Shown here: piece by piece, positions 45,854-54,785 of the stretch | Layout: each line of letters opens with the position of its first letter | How positions within the stretch are numbered: the first letter of the stretch is position 1 | Origin: Chitinophagaceae bacterium | Lineage (GTDB): Bacteria; Bacteroidota; Bacteroidia; Chitinophagales; Chitinophagaceae | DNA: 64,000 bases | Direction: 5' to 3' | Assembly (NCBI GenBank): GCA_022841365.1 | Contig: JALHRP010000014.1 | Coordinates: 1-64,000 of the forward strand | Notes under the pieces: model-generated | What the model saw: only the letters and a program-made list of their open reading frames with translations | The model's database searches: none | What the model was told of the DNA's origin: nothing | Program-made: the position numbers and the translations under genes

Positions 45854-47650
45854 TCAGAAAAAATTCACATAGCCGAAATGAATTTTACTTTGGCGCAGAT
45901 TAAAAGACAGATCATTTCGTTTACCGGCCGCAAAAGCAATATTAAAAATACCCGCTTTGGTTTCAAAAGCAAGACCAAGACCACTACCAAGAAAAGTATT
46001 GCTTGTATTTGCAAACTGACTGTTGTTACGTACAGCAGCGGCATCGGTAAACGCATACAGATAGCTGTTTAATCCAATGAGAATGCGGTACTCGGCTGTA
46101 AACACTGCATAGGCCGAAGCGAAAATACTTTCTTCATCAAATCCACGCAGCAACCGAAACCCGCCAATCTGGTACAATTCATTTCTGAAAATACGAGGGC
46201 TCTGCACAAATCCTGCATTAACAGCCGTTTTAAAACTGGTTTGCTTTCCTGTTTTAAAAAATTTTGCAGCATTTACTTTTAACCGGAAAGTGTACGCTTT
46301 TGTACCGAGTGAATCATAGAGTGATTGAAAATTGAAAGCGGGGTTCATCGGGTCTTTGATACCGGTAATATTGCTGTTGGGCTTTATTCTTCTGATACCT
46401 GCTGAAGCTGTAAACTTGAGATCAACCCCTTTTCTTGGATTAAACCGGTAATCGGTATTGTACCATTCGTATTCGATGCCGATATTGGATGTGCGTTGAT
46501 CTACCTGATCGGGTAAGCGTTTACTGGAAAGGATGGCATTGGTATCAATCGAAATTAAATTAGAAACAAACTGCTGGTAAAAAACCTTTCCACTTTTATT
46601 TCCTCCAAAGGAATATTGTACACCGAGTTGCAGATTAATATTCAGGAAGCTGCTGTCTTTCTTAAATCCATCAAACGCAAAATCAACTCCAAAAGCCGAG
46701 CCCAGTAAAAAAGGCTGCTGGTATGCCAGTTGCAATCTGGGCGACTGCACCTGAATTTGCTGAAAAATAATTCCCAGTGTTTCTCCCAAACCAAAGCCGT
46801 TACGCAGGTTCAGATTAAAATCACCCGTTACCAGTAACTTATTATTACCTGCAGGATCGGTGGTTGGTAAAAAGCCAACCAGCCCGTTAATCTGACTGCT
46901 TTTTTTATCCTTTAAATACAGATTTACAATGGAGCCTGTTCCTAAAAAACTCATGTTCCACTTTTGTTCTTCGGATATATAGGGCAGCAGCAAGAGTTTG
47001 GGACTTATTTTTAATAAGGCTTGTTTTTGATAAAGGGCACCTTGCGGCAATTCTAAAAACCGCTGCAGAAAACGGTTGCTGATTTTAGCATCGCCATATA
47101 CTCTGATGCTGTCAATTTTATACAATGGCCCTTTATCAATTTTAAGCTGTGCATGAACAGAATCGTTTCGCAAATCAAAACTGTCGAGAAAAACATTGGC
47201 AAACGGATAGCCTGTGTTTTCAAGTTTATCTAACAAACGTTGCTGCAGCAGTTGTACTGCTGCAAAATCAAGCGGCTGTTGTTGAAAATTTTTTGCCCTG
47301 TAACCGGAGGCAGATAATAATTCGGGAGAGATGGAAGAAATGTCAAGCTTCGTCCATAAATATCTTCTGCCCAAAAACAGAAGCACCTCCGCCATGGATG
47401 AATCCATTTTAATTGAATCGACTGAAGCTGTTATAAATCCTTTCTTCTGAAGAAAGCCGGTTAACTGAAAAATATATTGCGTGCATACAATTTTGTCTTC
47501 GAAGCCGGTTTCAAGTCCGAGTGAAGTTGCCACATCAACCGTATCGGCAAACCGATACTTCAACTGATATTTTTTTTCCTGTGCATGACTGATGAACAGC
47601 AAACCACTGCAAATACAGAACAGAAGAACAGTTTTACAGTTTGCTTTCAT
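45854..47650 (-). CDS. BamA/TamA family outer-membrane protein
   Basis: A 598-residue Omp85-type protein. A signal peptide (ending ISHAQ) is followed by POTRA-like repeats (about 50-230: LDKLENTGYPFANVFLD, IDSIRVYGDAKISNRFLQRFLE) and a 16-stranded barrel region with LYQIGGFRLLRGFDEESIFASAYA, the typical (V/I)RGF signature, and a C-terminal Phe (HFGYVNFF). It may take part in outer-membrane protein or lipid assembly. The partner genes do not say which. Confidence 0.85.
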   Translation of the reverse strand: MKANCKTVLLFCICSGLLFISHAQEKKYQLKYRFADTVDVATSLGLETGFEDKIVCTQYIFQLTGFLQKKGFITASVDSIKMDSSMAEVLLFLGRRYLWTKLDISSISPELLSASGYRAKNFQQQPLDFAAVQLLQQRLLDKLENTGYPFANVFLDSFDLRNDSVHAQLKIDKGPLYKIDSIRVYGDAKISNRFLQRFLELPQGALYQKQALLKISPKLLLLPYISEEQKWNMSFLGTGSIVNLYLKDKKSSQINGLVGFLPTTDPAGNNKLLVTGDFNLNLRNGFGLGETLGIIFQQIQVQSPRLQLAYQQPFLLGSAFGVDFAFDGFKKDSSFLNINLQLGVQYSFGGNKSGKVFYQQFVSNLISIDTNAILSSKRLPDQVDQRTSNIGIEYEWYNTDYRFNPRKGVDLKFTASAGIRRIKPNSNITGIKDPMNPAFNFQSLYDSLGTKAYTFRLKVNAAKFFKTGKQTSFKTAVNAGFVQSPRIFRNELYQIGGFRLLRGFDEESIFASAYAVFTAEYRILIGLNSYLYAFTDAAAVRNNSQFANTSNTFLGSGLGLAFETKAGIFNIAFAAGKRNDLSFNLRQSKIHFGYVNFF

Positions 47651-47702
47651 TTTTTGATACACGAACAGTTAGTTTTGCAGATTCAATTAATAAAATTAAG
47701 CT

Positions 47703-47777
47703 TTGGCAGGCATTTGTATACACATTCCGCTTTACAGACAGGTTTACCTGCCGAAAAATAAAACACACATTATTTAA
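47703..47777 (+). pseudogene. decayed partial copy of the hemW start
   Basis: From 47703 the bases match the first 40 of hemW (from 47784) at 32 of 40 positions, exactly 81 bases upstream and in the same frame. It would read LAGICIHIPLYRQV, against MAGIYIHIPFCRQA in hemW, then goes out of register and ends at TAA (47775-47777). The first two Cys of the cluster motif are lost (Tyr in place of Cys) in the copy. It is unlikely to be translated as a functional protein. Confidence 0.5.
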
Positions 47778-47783
47778 TATCGA

Positions 47784-48920
47784 ATGGCAGGCATTTACAT
47801 TCATATTCCGTTTTGCAGGCAGGCCTGTACTTACTGCAATTTTCATTTCAGTACAAGTCTGCACTATAAAAACGATTTTCTTGTTGCTTTATTGAAGGAG
47901 ATTGAAATACAAGCGCAACCATCAAGCAGTTATCTGCACAATCAGCCCATAGAAACCATTTACTTTGGTGGCGGAACCCCCAGCCTGCTTTCTACTGAAG
48001 AAGTAAAAACAATTCTTGATACCATCCATTCATTGTATCAGGTAAATCCCAATGCAGAAATCACATTAGAAGCTAATCCCGATGATGTAACAGATGAAAA
48101 ACTGTACGGATGGAAAACAGGCGGCATTAACCGGTTAAGCATCGGTATTCAATCGTTATTTGACGATGACCTGCAGTGGATGAACCGTGCACATACAGCA
48201 ACAGAGGCCAAACAAGTGATTCAGAAAGCAAGAAATGCAGGTTTTGAAACATTTACTGTTGACTTGATTTACGGAACTCCCGGTTTAAGCGATGAAAAAT
48301 GGAAACAAAATCTTGACTGGGTGATTGAACAGCAGATAACACATCTCTCCTGCTACGCATTAACAGTTGAAGAAAAAACTCCGTTAGATAAACAAATCCG
48401 TCTGCACCAAAAAAAAGATATTGATGCTGAGCAACAAAGCAGACAGTTTCTTTTTTTAATGGACTATATGCAACAGGCGGGCTTTGAACATTATGAAATT
48501 TCAAATTTTGCACAGCCCGGTCACCGGGGTAAACATAACAGCAGTTACTGGCATGGCGCACATTATCTGGGACTGGGACCATCGGCACATTCTTACAACG
48601 GCAGCAGCAGACAATGGAATGTAGCAAACAACCAACAGTATATTCAATCTCTTTCACAAAATAGTATTCCGTTTGAAAAAGAAGAGCTCACCAAAAAACA
48701 GCAGTTGAATGAATATGTAATGACGAGTCTGCGTTTATTAGAAGGTTGTGACCTGCATCTGGTGCAGAAACAATTTGGAGAAACAGGAGCAAGCCGATTG
48801 AAAGCCGCATCCAATGCATTTCAACAAATCAAGTGGCTTACTGAAATAAACAATCATCTCATTTTAACAAGAGAAGGAAAATTATTTGCAGACAGGATTG
48901 CGTCGGAGTTGTTTGTATAA
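47784..48920 (+). CDS. hemW: radical SAM haem chaperone HemW-like
   Basis: A 378-residue radical SAM protein. MAGIYIHIPFC leads into the cluster motif CRQACTYC (Cys 11, 15, 18), then IYFGGGTPSLLS, ITLEANPDDVTDE, RLSIGIQSLFDDDL and the C-terminal NEYVMTSLRLLEG. It lacks the N-terminal extension of true HemN oxygen-independent coproporphyrinogen oxidase, so HemW (haem binding and delivery) is the better name. It is divergent from the BamA-like gene. Its 5' region contains a decayed copy of its own start. Confidence 0.9.
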   Translation: MAGIYIHIPFCRQACTYCNFHFSTSLHYKNDFLVALLKEIEIQAQPSSSYLHNQPIETIYFGGGTPSLLSTEEVKTILDTIHSLYQVNPNAEITLEANPDDVTDEKLYGWKTGGINRLSIGIQSLFDDDLQWMNRAHTATEAKQVIQKARNAGFETFTVDLIYGTPGLSDEKWKQNLDWVIEQQITHLSCYALTVEEKTPLDKQIRLHQKKDIDAEQQSRQFLFLMDYMQQAGFEHYEISNFAQPGHRGKHNSSYWHGAHYLGLGPSAHSYNGSSRQWNVANNQQYIQSLSQNSIPFEKEELTKKQQLNEYVMTSLRLLEGCDLHLVQKQFGETGASRLKAASNAFQQIKWLTEINNHLILTREGKLFADRIASELFV

Positions 48921-49033
48921 TCATCTTCCAAAAGCAAATACAAAACATGCTGCATCAATCAAAAATTGTATGCTGTAAATCTACCCGTGAATAATCTGAT
49001 TTGAGAATGAAAAGAAACCTGAGAAAATAAAAT

Positions 49034-49147
49034 TTACTCTGCCAGATGCTTCCTGGCTTTGTGTTGCGAAAGCAAATGATGCACAATACCAGCCAGCAGC
49101 ATCAGCAAAAGTGCCCAACCACCAAAACCTGTAAATGAAACCGGCAT
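49034..49147 (-). CDS. 37-residue single-helix membrane peptide
   Basis: A short frame from the ATG at 49147 encodes MPVSFTGFGGWALLLMLLAG and a basic tail VHHLLSQHKARKHLAE. It has one membrane helix (about 9-25) and a positively charged C-terminus. An in-frame ATG nine codons earlier overlaps an exact TACCTTTG box (49162-49169), which suggests that the later ATG is used with a leader of about ten bases. I do not recognise it; it may be a small membrane regulator. A longer frame on the same strand in another phase is not convincing. Confidence 0.45.
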   Translation of the reverse strand: MPVSFTGFGGWALLLMLLAGIVHHLLSQHKARKHLAE

Positions 49148-49161
49148 TGAAATTATTTTTA

Positions 49162-49169
49162 CAAAGGTA
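49162..49169 (-). promoter_or_regulatory. -7 box before the 37-residue peptide
   Basis: An exact TACCTTTG lies 15 bases before the ATG at 49147. The -33 region is weak. It supports expression of the small frame. Confidence 0.35.
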
Positions 49170-49220
49170 CACATCCTTTTCTTCCGCAGTATTGAGGAGA
49201 GAAGATTTAACAGGATTACA

Positions 49221-50291
49221 TCAAATCAACTCATTCTCCAGTTGTTCAAATGCCACCGCAGGCGGCACATCTTCCCACAGAATTTTGTAAACCGTTGTCG
49301 CAATTGGCATATCGGCTCCTACTTCTTTATTAATAGAGAAAAAACTTTTACTGGCGTTGTATCCCTCAGCAACCATGTTCATTTCAAGCTGTGCTGCTTT
49401 AACAGTAAAGCCTTTACCAATCATGTTTCCGAATGTACGGTTGCGGCTGTACATGGAATAACAGGTTACCAGCAAATCGCCCATGTAAACACTGGCGGCG
49501 TAATTGGCCGATTTACGAAACGATTTTTTTAACAGCTGCACACCGGGGATGGGTTCTTTGTGTACACCCACTTCAATATTTCGGATACCTACTTTGCGCA
49601 GAAAGCCCGCCATTTCATCGGCTGCATTGGCAATGAGCACACTTAAAAAATTATCGCCGTACTCCAGCCCATGTGCAATACCACTGCCCAATGCATAAAT
49701 ATTTTTTAAGATGGCCGCAAACTGCACTCCATATACATCATCATTAATAACGGTATTGATGTAATGATTTTTAAACTGATCTGCAATCCACTGTGTTGTT
49801 TTATCGTGCAGTCCGGTAAAAGTGAGGTAAGATAATTTTTCAGATGCCACCTCTTCTGCATGACAGGGACCCATGATGGTGTAATAATCATTGGTATCAA
49901 ACTCAAACTCTGCTTTCAGATAATCGTTCAGCAATTGATTGGTGTTGGGCAAAATACCTTTGATGGCCGAAATCACTTTCTTCCCCTCAAAAATAGTTGA
50001 AGGCAGTTCCTTCAACACCGCTTCTGTGTAAGCAGACGGAATGGCAAGGATAATATATTCTGTTGCCTGAATGGTTGCTGCAATATCTGTACTGAGCTCC
50101 AGCAATTCCGTTTTAAAAGAAGCCGAGCGAAGATAACTGGGATTGTGCCTGTATTTTTTAACATGGTCAATAATGTGCTGGTTACGCACACACCAATGCA
50201 GAGGCACTTTGTTGCCGTTTAAGATTTTTGCCAATGCCGTTGCAAAACTTCCGCTGCCGATAATGGCGAATTTATTTGTTAAGTCTTCCAA
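49221..50291 (-). CDS. gpsA: glycerol-3-phosphate dehydrogenase (NAD(P)+)
   Basis: A 356-residue enzyme reducing dihydroxyacetone phosphate to sn-glycerol 3-phosphate for phospholipids. The nucleotide-binding GSGSFATALAKIL is at about residues 12-24, and family segments AIKGILP, IMGPCHAEEVA, GVQFAAILKNIYALGSGI (catalytic Lys) and GNNRTFG-like RNRTFGNMIGKG follow. It is slightly longer than the usual 330-340 residues at the C-terminus. Monocistronic. Confidence 0.95.
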   Translation of the reverse strand: MEDLTNKFAIIGSGSFATALAKILNGNKVPLHWCVRNQHIIDHVKKYRHNPSYLRSASFKTELLELSTDIAATIQATEYIILAIPSAYTEAVLKELPSTIFEGKKVISAIKGILPNTNQLLNDYLKAEFEFDTNDYYTIMGPCHAEEVASEKLSYLTFTGLHDKTTQWIADQFKNHYINTVINDDVYGVQFAAILKNIYALGSGIAHGLEYGDNFLSVLIANAADEMAGFLRKVGIRNIEVGVHKEPIPGVQLLKKSFRKSANYAASVYMGDLLVTCYSMYSRNRTFGNMIGKGFTVKAAQLEMNMVAEGYNASKSFFSINKEVGADMPIATTVYKILWEDVPPAVAFEQLENELI

Positions 50292-50311
50292 GTATGCTGT
50301 TTAAGAACATC

Positions 50312-50349
50312 TAAAATAAAAAGAATCCCGCCGGTTGGCAGGATTCTTT
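50312..50349 (-). terminator. terminator after the efflux adaptor
   Basis: AAGAATCC-CGCC/GGCA-GGATTCTT arms (50321-50348), with a short loop, are followed on the minus strand by TTTATTTTAG. It ends the TolC/adaptor operon before gpsA. Confidence 0.75.
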
Positions 50350-50365
50350 TCTGATTTTTCGCATT

Positions 50366-51742
50366 TTATTTTTCTTCGTACACTTTATCCTTTGGTACTA
50401 CTTTTACTTTCAGTCCGTCTTTTAATGTTTTACTGATGGTATTGTAAGGTGCACTTACCACCATATCGCCTTCTTTTAATCCGCTCAGCACTTCAATGTA
50501 TTCATTGTCCTGTATACTGGTACGGATGGCTGCTTTTTTTACAGTGCCATCTGCCGCAACAATAAATACCACTTCTTCCATATCATCCGTCATCACTGCA
50601 TTTTCTACAGATACTTCCTGGCCCTGTGCTTTTTTCTTATCATCGGCTTCTTTGGCTTTTGCTTTAGATTCCTTTTCGTTTTTATCTCTTGTTGTTACTG
50701 CAAGAATTGGAACAGCCAGAATATTTTCATGAATGGTTGTCATAATATCGGCACTGGCGCTCATACCCGGGCGGAACGGAAGATTTTTTCCTTTTGAAGG
50801 ATCAATGAGATCGCTGTATGAAGCAGGATCAATACGGATGTACACTTTATAATTGGTTACATCACTTGTTGCATTGCTGATGGCAGTTGCTGAAGTGCTG
50901 CTGCTTGAAATTTTTGTAACAACACCTTTAAATTTACGGTCGTTATACGCATCAACTTCAATGATGGCACTGTCGCCGATTTTTACTTTGGGAATATCGT
51001 TTTCACCCACATCCACTCTTACTTCAATCTTACTCATATCTGCCACACGCATGATTTCTGTACCAAGGCTAAAGCTGTTTCCTGCAACACGTTCGCCTTT
51101 TTTCACTGCAAGTAAAGAAACAATACCGTCCATAGGTGAAAGCACAGATGTACGTGAAAGATTTTTATTGGCTTCGGTTAAACTCGCCTGTGCACTCTGT
51201 ACACTTGCTTTACCACTGCGTATAGTTTGTTTTGCTGCATTAAGATCGGCCTTTGCAGTGAAGTACTGACTTTCGGCCTGCTCAAATTCTGCACGTGAAA
51301 TCACTTTATCATCAAACAGTTTTTTCTGACGGTCGTAATTGAGCTTTGCCTGATTTAATCGTGCTTCAAACGCTTCCAATGATGCTTCGGTATTGCCCAC
51401 CTGCGCCTGCTGCTGGTTTACAACAGATGATGCACGGTCTCTTGCAGAAGTTAACACATCTGCAAATACTCTTGCAAGCACCTGGCCTTTGCGTACGCTG
51501 TCCCCCTCTTCTACATTCATCTCCACCACTTCACCACTTACATCACTGCTCACCTTCCGTTCGTCTTCAGGATATACTTTGCCACTGGCACTTACTGTTT
51601 CAATAATTGTTCGTTTGGTAATTTTTTCAGTAGCTACTTTAATGCCCTCTTCTTTACCAAGTGCTCCTGTTTTTTTTAATGCAACTAAGGTTACGATTGC
51701 TGCAACCAGTATACCGATAACCCACCATAATTTCTTGTTCAT
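50366..51742 (-). CDS. MacA/RND-type periplasmic adaptor subunit
   Basis: A 458-residue membrane-fusion protein. An N-terminal anchor lies at about 4-22, followed by the split lipoyl/barrel-sandwich domain (GKVYPEDERKVSSDVSG, VEEGDSVRKGQVLA ... LSPMDGIVSLLAVKKGERV), a long coiled-coil hairpin (about 95-200) and a beta barrel. A Lys/Ala/Glu-rich linker (about 363-395) interrupts the C-terminal part. It joins an inner-membrane pump to TolC. The TolC partner is 32 bases upstream, but no permease follows before the terminator. Confidence 0.9.
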   Translation of the reverse strand: MNKKLWWVIGILVAAIVTLVALKKTGALGKEEGIKVATEKITKRTIIETVSASGKVYPEDERKVSSDVSGEVVEMNVEEGDSVRKGQVLARVFADVLTSARDRASSVVNQQQAQVGNTEASLEAFEARLNQAKLNYDRQKKLFDDKVISRAEFEQAESQYFTAKADLNAAKQTIRSGKASVQSAQASLTEANKNLSRTSVLSPMDGIVSLLAVKKGERVAGNSFSLGTEIMRVADMSKIEVRVDVGENDIPKVKIGDSAIIEVDAYNDRKFKGVVTKISSSSTSATAISNATSDVTNYKVYIRIDPASYSDLIDPSKGKNLPFRPGMSASADIMTTIHENILAVPILAVTTRDKNEKESKAKAKEADDKKKAQGQEVSVENAVMTDDMEEVVFIVAADGTVKKAAIRTSIQDNEYIEVLSGLKEGDMVVSAPYNTISKTLKDGLKVKVVPKDKVYEEK

Positions 51743-51774
51743 ATGCGCTTATTGTTCATTTAATAAATAGTTGT

Positions 51775-53220
51775 TTATAATCGTAAGCCAAGTCCTTTAT
51801 AAAATTCCAGCACTTTCATGCGGAACACATAATCAAACTGGTTCGAAATTTTTTCAAGTCGTACTCTGAATAAATTATTTTGATTGGTGATGAGATCAAT
51901 GGTTCTTAACAACCCTGCTTCGTACCGCTTTCTTGAAAGTTCATACGAATACTCCGCTGTTTTCACGCTTTTAACGGATGCCTGATAACGCTGAAAAGCA
52001 GCTGTAGCATCATTATACGCTCTGTAAATATCCTGTTTCAGTGTTTGATTATCACGCTCTACTTGCAACTGCTGATTTTGATAATTCAGTTTACTTCTCA
52101 ACCAGGCCGTTTTTGCCTGTCCGCCATTAAAAATAGGAACGGTAATACTTACACCAACAGACTGACGGAAGTTAAAATCTAACTGACGGATAAAATTTGC
52201 TTTTTGTGAACCTGATGGTATAAATGTTTGCGTAAACACATCGGGATTAGATGGTGAACCTGCAGGTGTAAATCCAATAGGTATAGTTACCGGAACATTT
52301 GTTCCCTTGGGCAAATTTTTTAATGCACTTGAATACGCAGAGTTAAGATTACCGAATGCACCAATACTTGGATACATGCTTCCTCTGGCTGCTTTCTGAA
52401 ATTTTTCCAGCGATTGTAACCGCAACTTATTTACCCGTTGTAAAGGCATATTGGCAATGGCCAGTTGATACACCACATCGGGCTGCAGGTCTGCAAATGT
52501 TTCAACAGGAATCATATCAACAGGAGGTGTATCCAGCTCAAACGAAACAGCCGGATCAATATTCATCCATGTTTTTAACGCCAGCAAATTAGTTTGGTAG
52601 CCTGCAAATGCTGTAATATAAGAACTGCTGTCTCTTGCGAGCTGAGCATCTAATTCTGCAGCACTCAATTCAGGTAAACTTCCTGCATCAACCAACTTTC
52701 TTGTATTCACCAGTTGATCTCTGGTTTGATTAATCTGAACTACTGTAATATTTACCTGCTCTCTTGAAAGCAATGCCTGCAGGTATGCCGCTGCTACATT
52801 TAATGAGATATCGTTTTTCCAGCGTTCAACCGTTGCTGTTTGTGCCTGCAGTTCCAGCTCATTTCCAAGGATGGTATTTTTTTGCGAATGGAAATTGAAG
52901 AGTGTAACACTGCTTGAGAATCCAAACTGTGAAAAAGAAATCTGCTGATTGGTAAATCCGTTGGTGGCAGGATCAATGGAACGGCCAAACTGAAAACCAT
53001 TGCTGTTTTGAAAATTGGCATTTGGCCAACGTTGCAGTTTACTTTGATCTAAAGCAAGAGCCGCAGACCTTGCCTGAATATCTGCCTGCTTAACATTAAT
53101 ATTGTTGGCAATAGCATACTCTACACAACGACGTAAATCCCATTTGTCCTGTGCCTGCAATCCGGAAACAATCAAAACCACTAAAATAGAACAGGAAATC
53201 TGCGGTAAAAGTTTTTTCAT
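51775..53220 (-). CDS. TolC family outer-membrane efflux protein
   Basis: A 481-residue TolC-type protein with a signal peptide (MKKLLPQISCSILVVLIVSGLQAQ). The mature part shows two similar halves with long helices and the family segments LRRCVEYAIANNINVK, NVAAAYLQALLSREQVNIT and YELSRKRYEAGLLRTIDLI. It forms the trimeric exit duct of a tripartite efflux system with the adaptor downstream. The pump is not in the window. The ATG at 53220 is chosen for the clean signal peptide; the frame opens six codons earlier. Confidence 0.92.
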   Translation of the reverse strand: MKKLLPQISCSILVVLIVSGLQAQDKWDLRRCVEYAIANNINVKQADIQARSAALALDQSKLQRWPNANFQNSNGFQFGRSIDPATNGFTNQQISFSQFGFSSSVTLFNFHSQKNTILGNELELQAQTATVERWKNDISLNVAAAYLQALLSREQVNITVVQINQTRDQLVNTRKLVDAGSLPELSAAELDAQLARDSSSYITAFAGYQTNLLALKTWMNIDPAVSFELDTPPVDMIPVETFADLQPDVVYQLAIANMPLQRVNKLRLQSLEKFQKAARGSMYPSIGAFGNLNSAYSSALKNLPKGTNVPVTIPIGFTPAGSPSNPDVFTQTFIPSGSQKANFIRQLDFNFRQSVGVSITVPIFNGGQAKTAWLRSKLNYQNQQLQVERDNQTLKQDIYRAYNDATAAFQRYQASVKSVKTAEYSYELSRKRYEAGLLRTIDLITNQNNLFRVRLEKISNQFDYVFRMKVLEFYKGLGLRL

Positions 53221-53315
53221 AAATTGAAATAATGACAAAGTAATGACTTTCGGGCGACGAAAATATTGATTTTTGATCAGCGGGGCAGTGATTGTACGAA
53301 TTTTATCTTAGTTTT

Positions 53316-54491
53316 TTACGAACGTCCCAACTCTGCCTTTTCAAAAGCCTGTTTCAAATCATTGATCAGATAGGCCGCTTCTTCTAAACCAACATACAAC
53401 CGCACAAGCTGATGTTCAGGATTTGAAGCATCAAACTCTTCGTTTTTGATGCCGGCACACTTAGGAAGCAATAAACTTTCGTGCCCTCCCCAGCTAACGG
53501 CCATCTGTATATGTTGCAAACTTTCGCAAAACGTTACAATCTGCTGTCTTGAATTTGCTTTGAGATAAAAAGAAAATAAGCCCGGCGCTTCTTTCATTTG
53601 TTTTTTTGCTAATGCATATTGTTCAAACCCTTCATCAAACGGATAAATGATCCGGCTTACTGCAGGGTGTTGCTTTACAAACTCCACCACTTGTTTGGTT
53701 GTTTGATTGATGCGTTCGAGTCTTACAGGCAACGTTCGCAAACCACGAATAAGCAGCCATGCATTGAAGGGTTGAATGCCGCTGCCGATGTTGAGATACT
53801 CACTGTCGAATATTTTTTTAATCATTGCATGCGTGCTGCATAAAACACCGCCCAGTGTATCGCTATGTCCGCCAATATATTTTGTTGCTGTTTGCATCGT
53901 CATATCAATACCCATCTTTAATGGTTGCTGATAGAGTGGTGTGCAATAGCTGTTATCAATTAAAGTGATGATGTTTTTTGTTTTAGCATAGGATGCAACT
54001 GCTTTAATATCCTGCATTGCAAAATCCCAGCTGTTGGGGCTTTCGAGATAGTAGAATGTGGTGTTTGGTTTTGTTGCTGCAATATAGTTTTCAGTTTTTC
54101 TTCCATCCACATAAGTAGTTGTAATTCCAAAACGTGGAAGAATAACATCGAACATCCGCTGCACCCATGAATACGGTTTGCTTACACTCACAATATGATC
54201 GCCGGTTTTTACATTGGCCAATACGGCGGCAAAGATGGCAGCAGCACCGTTATTAAAAACAAGGCAATCTTCTGCCTCATCTAATGCCGCTAATTTTTTC
54301 CTGAGAATATCAACGGTTGGGTTTAAGCCACGGCTGTAAAGATAGGTGCTCATTTCATCGGCAAAAGCAGCACGCAACTCATCTACTTTATTAAAACGGA
54401 AATTGCTTGTTTGTATGATGGGCGGAGCAATAGCATTGAAATAATGCTCACGGTCTTCGCCCAGTTCGTTAATGATATATGAAAGGTCCAT
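53316..54491 (-). CDS. trans-sulfuration PLP enzyme (Cys/Met metabolism)
   Basis: A 391-residue fold-type I PLP enzyme. The cofactor Lys lies in TATKYIGGHSDTLGG, and the phosphate-binding YSRGLNPTVDILRKKLAALD and DNSYCTPLYQQPL are typical of cystathionine beta- or gamma-lyases and related synthases. Which reaction it catalyses (MetB, MetC or a methionine lyase) cannot be decided from the sequence. The frame runs 72 codons further upstream through the 125-base repeats and is not family-like, so MDLSYIINEL at 54491 is chosen. Confidence 0.88.
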   Translation of the reverse strand: MDLSYIINELGEDREHYFNAIAPPIIQTSNFRFNKVDELRAAFADEMSTYLYSRGLNPTVDILRKKLAALDEAEDCLVFNNGAAAIFAAVLANVKTGDHIVSVSKPYSWVQRMFDVILPRFGITTTYVDGRKTENYIAATKPNTTFYYLESPNSWDFAMQDIKAVASYAKTKNIITLIDNSYCTPLYQQPLKMGIDMTMQTATKYIGGHSDTLGGVLCSTHAMIKKIFDSEYLNIGSGIQPFNAWLLIRGLRTLPVRLERINQTTKQVVEFVKQHPAVSRIIYPFDEGFEQYALAKKQMKEAPGLFSFYLKANSRQQIVTFCESLQHIQMAVSWGGHESLLLPKCAGIKNEEFDASNPEHQLVRLYVGLEEAAYLINDLKQAFEKAELGRS

Positions 54492-54536
54492 TGCAGAATT
54501 AAAAAATTGATGTAAGATATGTTCTATTTTTTTTAC

Positions 54537-54623
54537 CGCAGAGAAAGAAGAAAATAGAGTTTTCGCAGAGGAGAATGCATCACTCTGCGCCGAACTCTGC
54601 ATCTCTTTTCTCTGCGCCGAAAC
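54537..54623. repeat. tandem repeat unit, copy 1
   Basis: An 87-base unit beginning CGCAGAGAAAGAAG and ending CTCTGCGCCGAAAC. It contains inverted CGCAGAG/CTCTGCG arms at its ends and inside, so it can fold into nested hairpins. The second copy begins 125 bases further on. Confidence 0.85.
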
Positions 54624-54661
54624 TGATTCATCAGTAATTAATTTGAGTGTTATTCTTTTAT

Positions 54662-54747
54662 CGCAGAGAAAGAAGGAAAAGAGTTTTCGTAGAGGAGAAT
54701 GCATCACTCTGCGCCGAACCCTGCATCTCTTTTCTCTGCGCCGAAAC
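54662..54747. repeat. tandem repeat unit, copy 2
   Basis: An 86-base unit nearly identical to copy 1 (differences are small indels and single bases, such as CGTAGAG for CGCAGAG). Together the copies fill the space between the APC permease stop and the trans-sulfuration gene. Confidence 0.85.
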
Positions 54748-54785
54748 AGATGTATTAATTTATTGTACCCAATAAACCGACACCC

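Noticed and set aside
48253-48657. A 134-codon frame opposite hemW
   Set aside because: Lies inside hemW coding sequence and shows no family signature.
48981-49172. A 63-codon frame between hemW and gpsA
   Set aside because: Another phase on the same strand gives a better small membrane peptide with a promoter box; this one is Phe/Ser-rich without structure.
54492-54707. N-terminal extension of the trans-sulfuration enzyme
   Set aside because: The 72 extra codons run through the CGCAGAG repeat and are not family-like; the internal ATG gives the normal length.
54537-54747. The two repeats as a CRISPR remnant
   Set aside because: Only two units of 87 bases, spacer of 38 bases, internal dyads and no cas genes; it is an intergenic tandem repeat.
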